Of a stretch of DNA of 27,169 nucleotides, positions 1-7,135 are shown piece by piece. A program made the position numbers and the translations under genes. Source of the stretch: Campylobacterales bacterium (GTDB lineage: Bacteria > Campylobacterota > Campylobacteria > Campylobacterales > Hydrogenimonadaceae); NCBI GenBank assembly GCA_027065635.1, contig JAMONQ010000160.1, positions 1 through 27,169 of the forward strand, read 5' to 3'. How positions within the stretch are numbered: the stretch's first letter is position 1; every line of letters starts with the position of its first letter. The notes below the pieces were generated by a model. It ran no database searches and was not told the DNA's origin. It was given only the letters and a program-made list of their open reading frames with translations.

Positions 1-265
1 GCCCAAGCATTCGCTTAAAAGAGTGGCTTTGCGGTACCTTCCCTCGCAGATCGTATCTCGCAAAAAAAAGGGTTTCTCCTACCCCTTTGCCGAGTGGCTT
101 CACGAAAGCGGCGAAATTTCCGTCATAGAGAATGTGAACAGACGATTGGGGCTTTTTAGACCGGATGCTGTGGAGTTCATCGTGCAAAAGTCCAAAAAAG
201 GGAGATTCAAGCATCATCTCTATGCTCTCTGGTTTCTTTGTAAATGGCTCGAAAAAAGGGTTTGA
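1..265 (+). CDS. asnB: Asparagine synthase (glutamine-hydrolysing), C-terminal fragment
   Basis: The reading frame is open from base 2 and ends at the TGA at 263-265, so only about the last 87 residues are present and the gene begins upstream. The fragment carries the conserved C-terminal signature of the synthetase domain: an R-Y-L-P segment, then basic residues leading into K-K-G-F-x-Y-P and a W, the motif that closes the ATP-pyrophosphatase domain. The family makes asparagine from aspartate, ATP and glutamine in the cytoplasm. Paralogues in surface-polysaccharide loci modify sugars or peptides, and the missing N-terminus prevents telling which this is. A small inverted repeat (CTCTT/AAGAG, 276-288) follows the stop but has no T-run. 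An internal GTG at 23 is not a credible start because the family domain extends upstream of it. Confidence 0.72.
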   Translation, partial: PKHSLKRVALRYLPSQIVSRKKKGFSYPFAEWLHESGEISVIENVNRRLGLFRPDAVEFIVQKSKKGRFKHHLYALWFLCKWLEKRV

Positions 266-589
266 TTCGATTTGTCTCTTGTAAAGAGCGCAGCGAAGGT
301 TTTTGTATCGGTAACTGCATGAAGGGTCGATTAATAAATCTTAACTTTTCTTACGCTTCGAATGAAATCTATTTTTAAGAGAAATTATTTATCATATAGG
401 ATATACTTTTTTTGCAAAAGCGCCGGTCGCCGTATATATACAGAATCGATTCACGATTGGAGTGTAAAGTTATATGGAGGAAGCGGGTACTCTTCGTATA
501 TCTGAAGCTACCGATATCGACGATGTGACGCAAGAGTTTTTTCGAACCGCCAAAAGATGAACCAAGGATCCTAAAACATTGAGACGGTT
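266..589. other. AT-rich intergenic region between asparagine synthase and response regulator
   Basis: This 324-base stretch holds no gene I can support with confidence. It is visibly more AT-rich than its surroundings, especially 330-415. It contains a TATACT box at 402-407 followed by a T-run, a plausible -10 element for the downstream response regulator. A weak inverted repeat (CTCTT/AAGAG, 276-288) lies just after the asparagine synthase stop. A 28-codon reading frame at 474-560 is listed separately. The sharp change in base composition and the solitary regulator suggest a less conserved stretch, but no insertion-sequence ends or direct repeats are visible. Confidence 0.5.
474..560 (+). 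CDS. Possible small protein or leader peptide (28 aa)
   Basis: A short ATG-initiated frame starts just after an in-frame TAA at 465-467 and ends with TGA at 558-560, 29 bases before the response-regulator start. A GGAG sequence lies 11 bases before the ATG, a rather long spacing. The peptide is acidic in its first two thirds and basic at the end, with no membrane segment, no signal peptide and no run of a regulatory amino acid that would suggest attenuation. I do not recognise it. It could be a short leader peptide, a remnant of an eroded gene, or chance. Confidence 0.18.
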   Translation: MEEAGTLRISEATDIDDVTQEFFRTAKR

Positions 590-964
590 ATGTTGAATGT
601 ACTGATTGTTGAAGATGAGGTTATCATAGCCCTCCATATCGAGAGCATAGTAAAGGAGTCGGGATACATTCCCGTAGGTATAGCGACCGATGCAAACGAG
701 GCGCTGAGATATGCGGACAACGAGAAGATAGATCTTGTGATATCGGACGTTCGTCTTAGAAACAGCAGAGACGGAATAGAGGTTGCCGAAGAGATACAGC
801 TCGAACACGGCTGTGCGGTAATCCTGATCACGGCGTACAAGGATCAGGATACACTCAAAAGAGCTCTGAATCTCGAACTGGACGGATATCTCGTAAAGCC
901 TTTTGACGAGGAGGAGCTAAGAGCGCTTCTTCGCAGAGTGGCCTGGCGGCACAAGGGGATATAG
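590..964 (+). CDS. Single-domain response regulator (CheY-like receiver)
   Basis: This 124-residue protein is one receiver domain with no output domain. The conserved features are in place: acidic pair E8/D9, phospho-acceptor D53 in the I-S-D-V-R-L segment, T81 in L-I-T-A-Y, and K103 in L-V-K-P-F. It should be phosphorylated by a histidine kinase and act through protein-protein contact, as CheY- and Spo0F-type regulators do. No kinase is in the window, so the partner is unknown. The D-x-R-L and D-G-I-E spacing resembles receivers found with PAS-type histidine kinases more than flagellar CheY. The ATG at 590 has only a weak ribosome site (GAG-ACGG). The neighbour on the right is convergent, so the gene is probably monocistronic or follows only the small frame at 474. 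Confidence 0.88.
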   Translation: MLNVLIVEDEVIIALHIESIVKESGYIPVGIATDANEALRYADNEKIDLVISDVRLRNSRDGIEVAEEIQLEHGCAVILITAYKDQDTLKRALNLELDGYLVKPFDEEELRALLRRVAWRHKGI

Positions 965-994
965 CGGCAGTGTGAAAAGCAGGCCGTTTTCGCC

Positions 995-1501
995 CTAACT
1001 CTTCGACAAGGCTTTTTCAATGCGTCTTTGTATTCCGAGCAGAGGATCTCTCGTCAGATCCGGGAATGTTCCGTGTATCCCTCTGCCGTCTTCGCCGTGG
1101 CATCCGCCGCAGTTGCTGACGTAGAATATGCGCCCCTCTTTTATCCACTCCGGACGGGATGGGCTCTTTCCTGAAAGTGTCACTACATACGCCGCGATTT
1201 TGGGTGCGGCGTCACTGTCGGCGAAACCCTCTTGCATTTCGCCGTAGGCGAACCCGAGGTTTTGCGAAGAGCCGCGGTTTATAATATTCTCTATATATTT
1301 TTCGAGGTACGGTGTAGAACGCAAAAGTGCGATACGCTTTTTTATATCCTTCTCCCGACACTCCGGACACTCTATGTCTTCACTTTTTTCGTGTGAGTGG
1401 ATCGTCTCTTCTTTGGCGGCGGGCATATTTATCCAGAAAGAGAGAGCTACGATCACGATTATGGCAAGCAAAAGAGCGGGATATTTGAAAGAGTCCGGCA
1501 T
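995..1501 (-). CDS. Membrane-anchored cytochrome c with one canonical CxxCH motif
   Basis: The protein has about 168 residues. It has an N-terminal hydrophobic helix (roughly residues 7-26) and then a soluble part, expected in the periplasm. One canonical heme motif, C-G-G-C-H, is present near residue 135 and is followed by the F-P-D-L-T segment typical of cytochromes c of the CcoP (cbb3 oxidase) type. No methionine follows it, so the usual second axial ligand is absent. An earlier segment ending A-A-Y-V-V-T-L-S-G resembles the end of a preceding cytochrome domain, whose heme motif would be C-P-E-C-R, with Arg in place of His. The upstream dcd gene stops inside the GTGATG start region (GTG at 1504, ATG at 1501), indicating translational coupling. 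The ATG is chosen; the GTG would add one residue. The specific electron-transfer role is unknown. Confidence 0.78.
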   Translation of the reverse strand: MPDSFKYPALLLAIIVIVALSFWINMPAAKEETIHSHEKSEDIECPECREKDIKKRIALLRSTPYLEKYIENIINRGSSQNLGFAYGEMQEGFADSDAAPKIAAYVVTLSGKSPSRPEWIKEGRIFYVSNCGGCHGEDGRGIHGTFPDLTRDPLLGIQRRIEKALSKS

Positions 1502-2064
1502 CACTCTCCCAAAATTCTGGGCAGCGTAATGCCGGTTTGGGCCTGATACTTGCCCGATTTATCCTTGTAGCTTACTTCGCACGGTTCGTCGCCTTCGAAA
1601 AAAAGCACCTGGGCGATCCCCTCGTTGGCGTAGATTTTTGCCGGAAGAGGCGTCGTATTGGATATTTCTATCGTGATGTGTCCCTCGAACTCCGGCTCGA
1701 ACGGTGTGACATTCACGATGATGCCGCATCGGGCGTATGTGCTTTTGCCAAGACAGATCGCAAGCACGTTTCTCGGTATCCTGAAGTACTCTACCGTACG
1801 GGCCAGGGCGAAGGAGTTTGGGGGGACTATGCAGACATCCCCTTCGATATCGACTACGTTGCGGTCATCGAAACGTTTCGGGTCTACAACTTCCGCGTTT
1901 ACGTTCGTGAAAATTTTGAATTCGTTGCTCACTCTTATGTCGTATCCGTAGCTGCTTAGGCCGTAGCTTACGACGCCCTTGCCGACCTGGTCTTCGCAGA
2001 ACGGCTCTATCATTCCCTCTTTGAGTGCGGTTTCGCGTATCCAGCGGTCGCTTTTAAGCCCCAT
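1501..2064 (-). CDS. dcd: dCTP deaminase
   Basis: Dcd converts dCTP to dUTP and ammonia in the cytoplasm, supplying dUMP for thymidylate synthesis. The 187-residue product has the family signatures: S-Y-G-L-S-S-Y-G-Y-D-I-R near residues 33-44, the G-K-S-T-Y-A-R loop near 106-112, and F-E-G-H-I-T-I-E-I-S near 126-135, which contains the likely catalytic glutamate. The C-terminal Y-Q-A-Q-x-G-I-T-L-P segment that closes over the nucleotide is intact. The ATG at 2064 is preceded by a good AAGGA site. A longer frame reaching 2127 would add 21 residues the family does not have and lacks a ribosome site. The gene is divergent from accB and coupled to the downstream cytochrome gene. Adjacency to accBC matches C. 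jejuni as I remember it. Confidence 0.96.
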   Translation of the reverse strand: MGLKSDRWIRETALKEGMIEPFCEDQVGKGVVSYGLSSYGYDIRVSNEFKIFTNVNAEVVDPKRFDDRNVVDIEGDVCIVPPNSFALARTVEYFRIPRNVLAICLGKSTYARCGIIVNVTPFEPEFEGHITIEISNTTPLPAKIYANEGIAQVLFFEGDEPCEVSYKDKSGKYQAQTGITLPRILGE

Positions 2065-2138
2065 GAGTATCCTTTGTGAAAATCTTTTTTCAGCTTCCGA
2101 GTGTATGAAAATTAGGGTTCGGTTCAAAAAAATTGTGT

Positions 2139-2144
2139 TATTAT
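2139..2144 (+). promoter_or_regulatory. Candidate -10 box for accB-accC
   Basis: TATTAT lies in an A/T-rich stretch about 36 bases before the accB ATG. This would give a leader of roughly 29 bases containing the GGAG ribosome site at 2169-2172. There is no good -35 hexamer, as is common for housekeeping promoters in Campylobacterota. A CATAAT at 2161-2166 is another -10-like match but sits too close to the start codon. Confidence 0.4.
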
Positions 2145-2179
2145 ATCAAATTAAAACCCCCATAATACCGGAGAAAAAG

Positions 2180-2632
2180 ATGAACCTGAAAGAGATAAAA
2201 GATCTGATAAAAGTTTTCAATTCAAGCAGTCTGAGCAAGCTGAAAGTGGAAAACGGCGATTTCGGCCTGACACTCGAAAAGGGCGGCAGTGCGCCCGCTG
2301 CAGCCGCTCCCGCACAAACTGCGGCCCCGGCTCCGGCGGCCCCGGCCGCCGCACCGGCAAAAAGCGAGAGCGAGAAGAGTGTCCCGGACAATGCAGTATA
2401 TATCACCTCTCCCATGGTCGGCACGTTCTATCGCGCTCCCTCCCCCGACTCCCCGCCTTTTGTAAAAGTGGGCGACAGCGTAAGCAAAGGGCAGCCTCTT
2501 TGTATCCTGGAGGCGATGAAGATCATGAACGAACTGGAGGCGGAGTTCGATTGCAAGATTCTCGAGATTCTCGTCGAGGATGGTCAGCCCGTAGAGTACG
2601 ATATGCCTCTCTTTCTTGTCGAGAAGGTATGA
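2180..2632 (+). CDS. accB: Acetyl-CoA carboxylase biotin carboxyl carrier protein (BCCP)
   Basis: BCCP carries the biotin that shuttles carboxyl groups from biotin carboxylase to the carboxyltransferase in the first committed step of fatty-acid synthesis. The 150-residue product has an N-terminal helical region (1-40), a flexible Ala/Pro-rich linker (about 40-70), and a C-terminal biotinyl domain with the E-A-M-K-I-M-N motif whose lysine is biotinylated. The ATG at 2180 has a GGAG ribosome site 7 bases upstream and gives the expected family length. The frame is open further upstream, to 1979, but that part lies opposite dcd and does not look like accB. It is followed by accC after three bases, a standard accBC pair. 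The linker is unusually rich in Ala-Pro repeats, which is normal variation. Confidence 0.97.
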   Translation: MNLKEIKDLIKVFNSSSLSKLKVENGDFGLTLEKGGSAPAAAAPAQTAAPAPAAPAAAPAKSESEKSVPDNAVYITSPMVGTFYRAPSPDSPPFVKVGDSVSKGQPLCILEAMKIMNELEAEFDCKILEILVEDGQPVEYDMPLFLVEKV

Positions 2633-2635
2633 TCT

Positions 2636-3973
2636 ATGGCCGAAATAAAGCGTATCCTCATCGCCAACAGGGGTGAAATCGCCCTAAGAGCCATCCGCAC
2701 GATCAAGGAGATGGGAAAGGAGGCCGTAGCGGTCTACTCTACGGCCGACAAGGAGGCGAGCTATCTGCGGCAGGCAGATGCGACGATCTGTATAGGCGGC
2801 CCGAAAAGTGCGGAGAGCTATCTGCATATCCCCTCGATAATCGCGGCAGCCGAAGTCAGCGAGTGTGACGCCATATTTCCCGGCTACGGCTTCTTGAGCG
2901 AAAACCAGAACTTTGTCGAGATATGCGAATTTCACAATATCAAGTTCATAGGTCCCAGCGTCGAAGTGATGGCCATGATGAGCGACAAAAGCAAGGCCAA
3001 GCAGGTTATGAAGGAGGCCGGCGTACCGGTCATTCCGGGCAGTGACGGAGCGATCAGGGATGTGGAAGAGGCAAAGAGGCTCGCCAGGGAGATGGGCTTC
3101 CCGGTCATACTGAAGGCCGCCGCAGGCGGCGGCGGACGAGGTATGCGTGTAGTCGAGGACGAGAGCTATATAGAAAACGCCTATCTCGCGGCAGAGAGTG
3201 AAGCGATAACCGCCTTTGGCGACGGGACTATCTATATGGAAAAATTCATAGAGAACCCGCGCCACATAGAAGTACAGGTCCTCGCCGACAGCCATGGAAA
3301 CGCCGTGCATATAGGAGAGCGTGACTGTTCGATGCAGCGTCGCCACCAAAAGCTGATCGAAGAGTCGCCGGCGCTTTTTCTCGACGACAAGACAAGAGCC
3401 GAGCTCCACGAGGCGGCGGTCAAGGCCACCAGGCATATAGGTTATGAGAGTGCAGGTACTTTCGAGTTTCTGGTAGACAAGCATAAAAACTTCTACTTCA
3501 TGGAGATGAATACCCGCTTGCAGGTCGAACACTGCGTCAGCGAGATGGTAAGCGGTATAGATATTATAGAGTGGATGATCCGTATAGCGGAAGGCGAAAA
3601 GCTTTTCGATCAGAGCGACGTCGAGCTCAAGGGGCACGCCATAGAGTGCCGCATCACAGCCGAAGATCCGGTCACATTCATGCCGTGTCCCGGCAAGATC
3701 AACAAGTGGATAGCTCCCGGCGGCAAGGATGTGCGGATCGACTCACATGCCCATGCGGGCTATATCATTCCGCAGCACTACGACTCGATGATAGGAAAAG
3801 TGATAGTCTGGGGCGAGGATCGCGAAAGAGCGATCAAAAAGATGCAAAGAGCCATGGACGAGTTCGAAGTGGGCGGCATCAAGACGGTCATAGATTTTCA
3901 CCGCCGAATGATGCGCAATCCCGACTTCATAGAGAACCGCTTCGATACCAAATATCTCGAATCGCACCTCTAA
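2636..3973 (+). CDS. accC: Acetyl-CoA carboxylase, biotin carboxylase subunit
   Basis: AccC carboxylates the biotin of AccB using ATP and bicarbonate. At 445 residues it is the usual length. The order is: N-terminal biotin-carboxylase domain with N-R-G-E-I-A (11-16); ATP-grasp domain with K160 and a glycine-rich A-G-G-G-G-R-G-M loop; the G-E-R-D-C-S-x-Q-R-R-x-Q-K segment near 227-239; and the catalytic E-M-N-T-R-L-Q-V-E-H near 290-299. The V-E-H motif is followed by Cys where many bacteria have Pro, a conservative-looking local variant. The C-terminal domain ends at 3973. The gene starts three bases after accB and is co-transcribed with it. It converges on the outer-membrane gene at 4001. Confidence 0.97.
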   Translation: MAEIKRILIANRGEIALRAIRTIKEMGKEAVAVYSTADKEASYLRQADATICIGGPKSAESYLHIPSIIAAAEVSECDAIFPGYGFLSENQNFVEICEFHNIKFIGPSVEVMAMMSDKSKAKQVMKEAGVPVIPGSDGAIRDVEEAKRLAREMGFPVILKAAAGGGGRGMRVVEDESYIENAYLAAESEAITAFGDGTIYMEKFIENPRHIEVQVLADSHGNAVHIGERDCSMQRRHQKLIEESPALFLDDKTRAELHEAAVKATRHIGYESAGTFEFLVDKHKNFYFMEMNTRLQVEHCVSEMVSGIDIIEWMIRIAEGEKLFDQSDVELKGHAIECRITAEDPVTFMPCPGKINKWIAPGGKDVRIDSHAHAGYIIPQHYDSMIGKVIVWGEDRERAIKKMQRAMDEFEVGGIKTVIDFHRRMMRNPDFIENRFDTKYLESHL

Positions 3974-3977
3974 AGCC

Positions 3978-3993
3978 CTCCTCTTTCGAGGAG
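3978..3993 (+). terminator. Weak hairpin after accC
   Basis: A perfect 6-bp stem (CTCCTC/GAGGAG) with a TTTC loop lies in the 27-base gap between the convergent accC and DUF481 genes. No T-run follows on either strand, so it is at best a weak bidirectional or factor-assisted terminator. Confidence 0.3.
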
Positions 3994-4000
3994 AGGCCAG

Positions 4001-4753
4001 TTAGAATTTCCAGAGCAAAGATAGTTTCTGCTGTATGTTTACGGAGTCCACGCTCCCGTAAAGAGGGGGTGTGGAGTCGTAGTTGTACGTAAACGAAAAG
4101 AGCAGAAAGAAGTTTTTGTATACAGGAGTCTGGAACTCCGCGAGCGAGTATAGATTCAGATCGGACCAGGCGCCGACTCTGGGCTGATAGTAGATATATG
4201 CGTTGAGTCTCGCCCTGGACGGAAAAGATTTCGTATAGAACAGGTAGCCGCTTAAGCGTATATTGTTTTGCGTCGGATCGGTCTGCGGATGGATAAACCG
4301 TATACGCTCATATATGGCACCGACTCCGAGATAACCCTTGCCGAAATCTTCCCTCTCAAAAAACCTCCATCTTATATCGCCGCCGGTTACGAAACGGTAG
4401 TCTACCTCGTTTATCCTGTTGTTTTCCGTCTGTACGAAGAGTTCCGGGTAGAGATTTTTTGTAAGTCGATGCAGGTATCTGAAGTGTGCCGCTCCTCTGT
4501 TTTCTATCGATTTGCCTTCCGTGTCGGTGTACTTGTAGCCTCCAAAGCCCCACAGAGCGAAGCTTTCGTTATTGTCGTATCGAAGGTTCAAGTCGGTATC
4601 GATCTCCGTTTTGTCCGTAGTGCCTCTCTTGCTGGATAGCGAAAGGGCCGCAGATCCGCTGAGTCCAGGCCGCTCTCCTATCTCTATCGGTGTGACGTCG
4701 ATATACGCAAAAAGGGGCAAAGAGAGTAAAAAGAGAGATAGAAGCTTTTTCAC
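4001..4753 (-). CDS. DUF481-type outer membrane beta-barrel protein
   Basis: The 250-residue product starts with a signal peptide (K-K, hydrophobic stretch, cleavage probably after F-A at residue 16). It continues as alternating aromatic/polar segments typical of beta strands and ends in Trp-Lys-Phe, a terminal aromatic residue expected for BAM-inserted barrels. The pattern (salt-induced or DUF481-like, with repeated Y/F-rich strands) suggests a small outer membrane barrel of unknown function. The start is a GTG at 4753, preceded by an AAGAGA stretch. It lies 12 bases after a SurA-like chaperone gene, so the pair is probably one transcript, which would place an OMP next to its periplasmic chaperone. 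Family assignment rests on overall pattern, not on a diagnostic motif. Confidence 0.72.
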   Translation of the reverse strand: MKKLLSLFLLSLPLFAYIDVTPIEIGERPGLSGSAALSLSSKRGTTDKTEIDTDLNLRYDNNESFALWGFGGYKYTDTEGKSIENRGAAHFRYLHRLTKNLYPELFVQTENNRINEVDYRFVTGGDIRWRFFEREDFGKGYLGVGAIYERIRFIHPQTDPTQNNIRLSGYLFYTKSFPSRARLNAYIYYQPRVGAWSDLNLYSLAEFQTPVYKNFFLLFSFTYNYDSTPPLYGSVDSVNIQQKLSLLWKF

Positions 4754-4765
4754 GGGAATCTCTTT

Positions 4766-5608
4766 CTACGGTGCCCGCACCACTTTGACTTTCGCCGCGG
4801 CTCTTAGCTTTTCGAAGTGGCTCTCTATCGCTTCTTGCTGCTTTTGCTCCATCCATCGCGCAAAGACCTTCTCCTTCACCTTCTCGTAGGGGAGGGGCTT
4901 TGGATCGATAAAGCGCTGAACGAGAAAGGTGACATAGGCGCCCCCTACGGGGATGATCCTGGTAAACTCTCCTTTTGGCGTTTGTGTCAGCAGATAGAGA
5001 AGTTCCGGCTTGAGTTCGTCGCTTTTTAGCACTTCGGTTTTCCTGTTGACTCCCGCAACGGCCGCAAGGGGGTTGCTCATGATCTTTTGCAGAGCTTTCG
5101 CATCGGTTGCGGAGTACTGGATAACCTCGATCTTTTGGGGCATACTGAACTCTTTTGCATGGAGCCGGTAGTACTCTTTCAGTGTATCTTCGCTTGGGGC
5201 CTGGATCTTTGTGCTCAAAATCTTTCTGTAGAGTCTATCCTGAAGAAGCTTCTCCTTGATCCTCTTTTTGTACTCTTCCCAGTCCACTCCCTGCTTTGCC
5301 AGTATGCTTCTCATCTTAAGGGAGTCTATTCCGTTTTGGCGTGCGATCCGCTCTATCTCGTCGTTTATGTCGAACTCGTCCACACCGATTCCGAGTCGCG
5401 AAAGCTCCTCCTCCCTGATCCGTTTTTTTATAAGGAGTTCTACCGCCTTGTTTTTCGGAATATTGAGTGACTTTTCGGTTTTGTATATCTCGTATAGGGT
5501 GATCGGCTTGCCGTTGACCACGATGCTTACGGCATCCACAAGTCCGGCTGTCGCCGCGGTTGCGGCCAAAACGGACGCAAAGAACAGATGAGTCAGCTTT
5601 TTTCTCAT
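4766..5608 (-). CDS. SurA/PEB4-like periplasmic chaperone (peptidyl-prolyl isomerase family)
   Basis: The product has 280 residues with a cleavable signal peptide (about 1-22, cleavage after A-T-A). The N-terminal SurA-like core follows: V-D-A-V-S-I-V-V-N-G-K-P-I-T-L-Y-E-I and several helices (about 25-130). A parvulin-like segment (about 145-245) comes next, then a final helix that packs on the N-domain. The family guards unfolded outer membrane proteins in the periplasm. The parvulin part is divergent, so isomerase activity is uncertain and chaperone activity is the safer call. C. jejuni has a homologous SurA-like gene next to accC and gltX (Cj1289 by memory). The downstream gene encodes an outer membrane barrel, a sensible client. 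A TATAAT box and a 12-bp palindrome lie just upstream. Confidence 0.83.
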   Translation of the reverse strand: MRKKLTHLFFASVLAATAATAGLVDAVSIVVNGKPITLYEIYKTEKSLNIPKNKAVELLIKKRIREEELSRLGIGVDEFDINDEIERIARQNGIDSLKMRSILAKQGVDWEEYKKRIKEKLLQDRLYRKILSTKIQAPSEDTLKEYYRLHAKEFSMPQKIEVIQYSATDAKALQKIMSNPLAAVAGVNRKTEVLKSDELKPELLYLLTQTPKGEFTRIIPVGGAYVTFLVQRFIDPKPLPYEKVKEKVFARWMEQKQQEAIESHFEKLRAAAKVKVVRAP

Positions 5609-5612
5609 AATC

Positions 5613-5624
5613 GGTATCGATACC
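5613..5624 (-). promoter_or_regulatory. 12-bp perfect palindrome upstream of the SurA-like gene
   Basis: GGTATCGATACC is a perfect palindrome located between the candidate -10 box (5636-5641) and the ATG at 5608. On the minus strand it overlaps the only AGAGG-like ribosome-site sequence. It could be a repressor operator, or a small hairpin limiting ribosome access. At this length chance cannot be excluded. Confidence 0.35.
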
Positions 5625-5635
5625 TCTCTTTATAT

Positions 5636-5641
5636 ATTATA
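5636..5641 (-). promoter_or_regulatory. Candidate -10 box for the SurA-like gene
   Basis: On the minus strand, TATAAT lies inside an alternating A/T tract, 27 bases before the ATG at 5608. It is a good -10 match without a clear -35. The surrounding alternating TATATA sequence makes the exact register uncertain. Confidence 0.45.
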
Positions 5642-5704
5642 TATTGTCGCCTCTGTCGGGTCGGTTACGGTCGATATTGTATCAGCTTTTTATCTAAAAG
5701 AAAC

Positions 5705-5710
5705 TATAAT
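5705..5710 (+). promoter_or_regulatory. Candidate -10 box for gltX-malic enzyme
   Basis: A perfect TATAAT is followed by an approximately 29-base leader containing the AAGGA ribosome site (5731-5735) of gltX. No convincing -35 hexamer is present. Confidence 0.6.
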
Positions 5711-5745
5711 ACCCCAAACAACCAACACTCAAGGAATCCAAGAAT

Positions 5746-7134
5746 ATGGTAGTGACACGTTTTGCCCCGTCTCCGACGGGCTTTTTGCATATAGGCGGGC
5801 TGAGGACCGCTCTTTTCAACTATCTGTGGGCGCGCCGCAACGGCGGAGAGTTCAAACTGCGTATCGAGGATACGGATCAGAGCAGGAACTCGGCGGAGGC
5901 TACAAAGGCAATCCTGGAAGCATTCGACTGGGTGGGAATGGATTATGACGGCGATCCGGTATATCAGTCGGATCGTTTCGATCTGTATCGAAGCTATATC
6001 ATGAAGCTTCTGGACGAGGGGAAAGCCTACTATTGCTATATGAGCAAAGAGGAGCTCGACAAGCTTCGCGAAGAGCAGATGGCGAGAAAAGAGAGGCCGA
6101 GGTATGACGGGCGTTACCGCGACTTCACCGGTGAGCCGCCAGAAGGTGTGGATCCGGTGGTGCGCATAAAGGCTCCTCTGGATGGCGAGATCGTTTTTGA
6201 AGACGGCATAAAGGGTACTATCACGATAAGTGCCGACGAGGTTGACGACTTTATCATCGCAAGAAGCGACGGAACTCCCACCTACAACTTCGTCGTTGCC
6301 GTCGACGATGCGCTTATGGGTATGACCGATGTCATTCGAGGAGACGACCACCTCTACAATACTCCCAAGCAGATCATAGTATACGAGGCGCTCGGCTTCA
6401 AGCTTCCACGCTTCTATCATGTTCCGATGATTCTTGGCGAAGGCGGCAAGAAGCTCTCCAAGCGCGACGGTGCGGCGGATGTGATGGATTACAAGCGTGC
6501 CGGGTACCTGCCGGAGGCTCTTTTGAACTTCCTGGTTCGTCTTGGATGGAGCAGAGGGGATCAGGAGATATTCACCATGGAGGAGATGCTCGAGTATTTC
6601 GATCCGGCCGATATCAACGCCTCCGCTTCGCAATACAATCCGGACAAGCTCCTGTGGCTGAATGCCCACTACATTAAAAACAGCTCCAACGAACGGCTGG
6701 CCGGGTTGCTGGAGGAGTTTGGGGTCTACTTGCTAAGCCACGACAAGAGAGAGATTTTGCTCGATATATTCAAGGAGCGGTGCAAAACTCTCAAAGAGAT
6801 GGCCGAGCAGATAAAAGAGGTTCTCGAAAGGCCGGAAAATTACGACGAGAAGGCCATTAAAAAGGCTATGAAGGGTGAAGCGGTACAGATTCTCTCTTCG
6901 TTTGCCGAGAAGCTGAAAAAGAGTGAGGATCTGCATCTGCCAAGCGATTATCATGCCGTTTTGGAAGAGTTCGTAAAGGAGAGGGGCATAGGATTCGGCA
7001 AGATAGGAATGCCTCTTAGAGTGGCGCTCATAGGAAGACTCGGAGGTCCTGATCTAAGTGACGTCATGAGCGTTATAGGGGTAAAAGAGAGTGTTGAGCG
7101 AATAGAGAGACTGATAAATCAAGTGAAAGAGTAA
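5746..7134 (+). CDS. gltX: Glutamyl-tRNA synthetase
   Basis: GluRS charges tRNA-Glu, or in a non-discriminating or paralogous form tRNA-Gln, with glutamate. The 462-residue class I synthetase shows the HIGH-type motif H-I-G-G at 15-18 and the KMSKS-type motif K-L-S-K-R at 236-240, with the G-D-D-H-L motif near 199-203 between them. The zinc-knuckle region keeps only one of the usual cysteines (Y-Y-C-Y at 95-98, Y-D-G-R-Y at 120-124), so a zinc site is unlikely. Campylobacterota usually carry two GltX proteins; which one this is cannot be settled here. The ATG at 5746 has an AAGGA site. The malic enzyme gene starts one base after the stop, so the two are co-transcribed, as in C. jejuni by memory. 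Confidence 0.95.
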   Translation: MVVTRFAPSPTGFLHIGGLRTALFNYLWARRNGGEFKLRIEDTDQSRNSAEATKAILEAFDWVGMDYDGDPVYQSDRFDLYRSYIMKLLDEGKAYYCYMSKEELDKLREEQMARKERPRYDGRYRDFTGEPPEGVDPVVRIKAPLDGEIVFEDGIKGTITISADEVDDFIIARSDGTPTYNFVVAVDDALMGMTDVIRGDDHLYNTPKQIIVYEALGFKLPRFYHVPMILGEGGKKLSKRDGAADVMDYKRAGYLPEALLNFLVRLGWSRGDQEIFTMEEMLEYFDPADINASASQYNPDKLLWLNAHYIKNSSNERLAGLLEEFGVYLLSHDKREILLDIFKERCKTLKEMAEQIKEVLERPENYDEKAIKKAMKGEAVQILSSFAEKLKKSEDLHLPSDYHAVLEEFVKERGIGFGKIGMPLRVALIGRLGGPDLSDVMSVIGVKESVERIERLINQVKE

Positions 7135-7135
7135 T

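Noticed and set aside
1093..1120. Sigma-54-like TGGCA...TTGC pattern
   Set aside because: The spacing between the two elements is too long, and it lies inside the cytochrome gene.
2290..2365. Ala/Pro repeat-like GC-rich tract
   Set aside because: It is the normal flexible linker of the biotin carrier protein, not a DNA repeat element.
2684..3637. 317-codon minus-strand frame opposite accC
   Set aside because: Antisense to a strongly conserved biotin carboxylase gene; its length reflects codon bias of accC.
5704..6669. 321-codon minus-strand frame opposite gltX
   Set aside because: It lies wholly antisense to a clear glutamyl-tRNA synthetase, has no recognisable domain, and has residue composition typical of a shadow frame.
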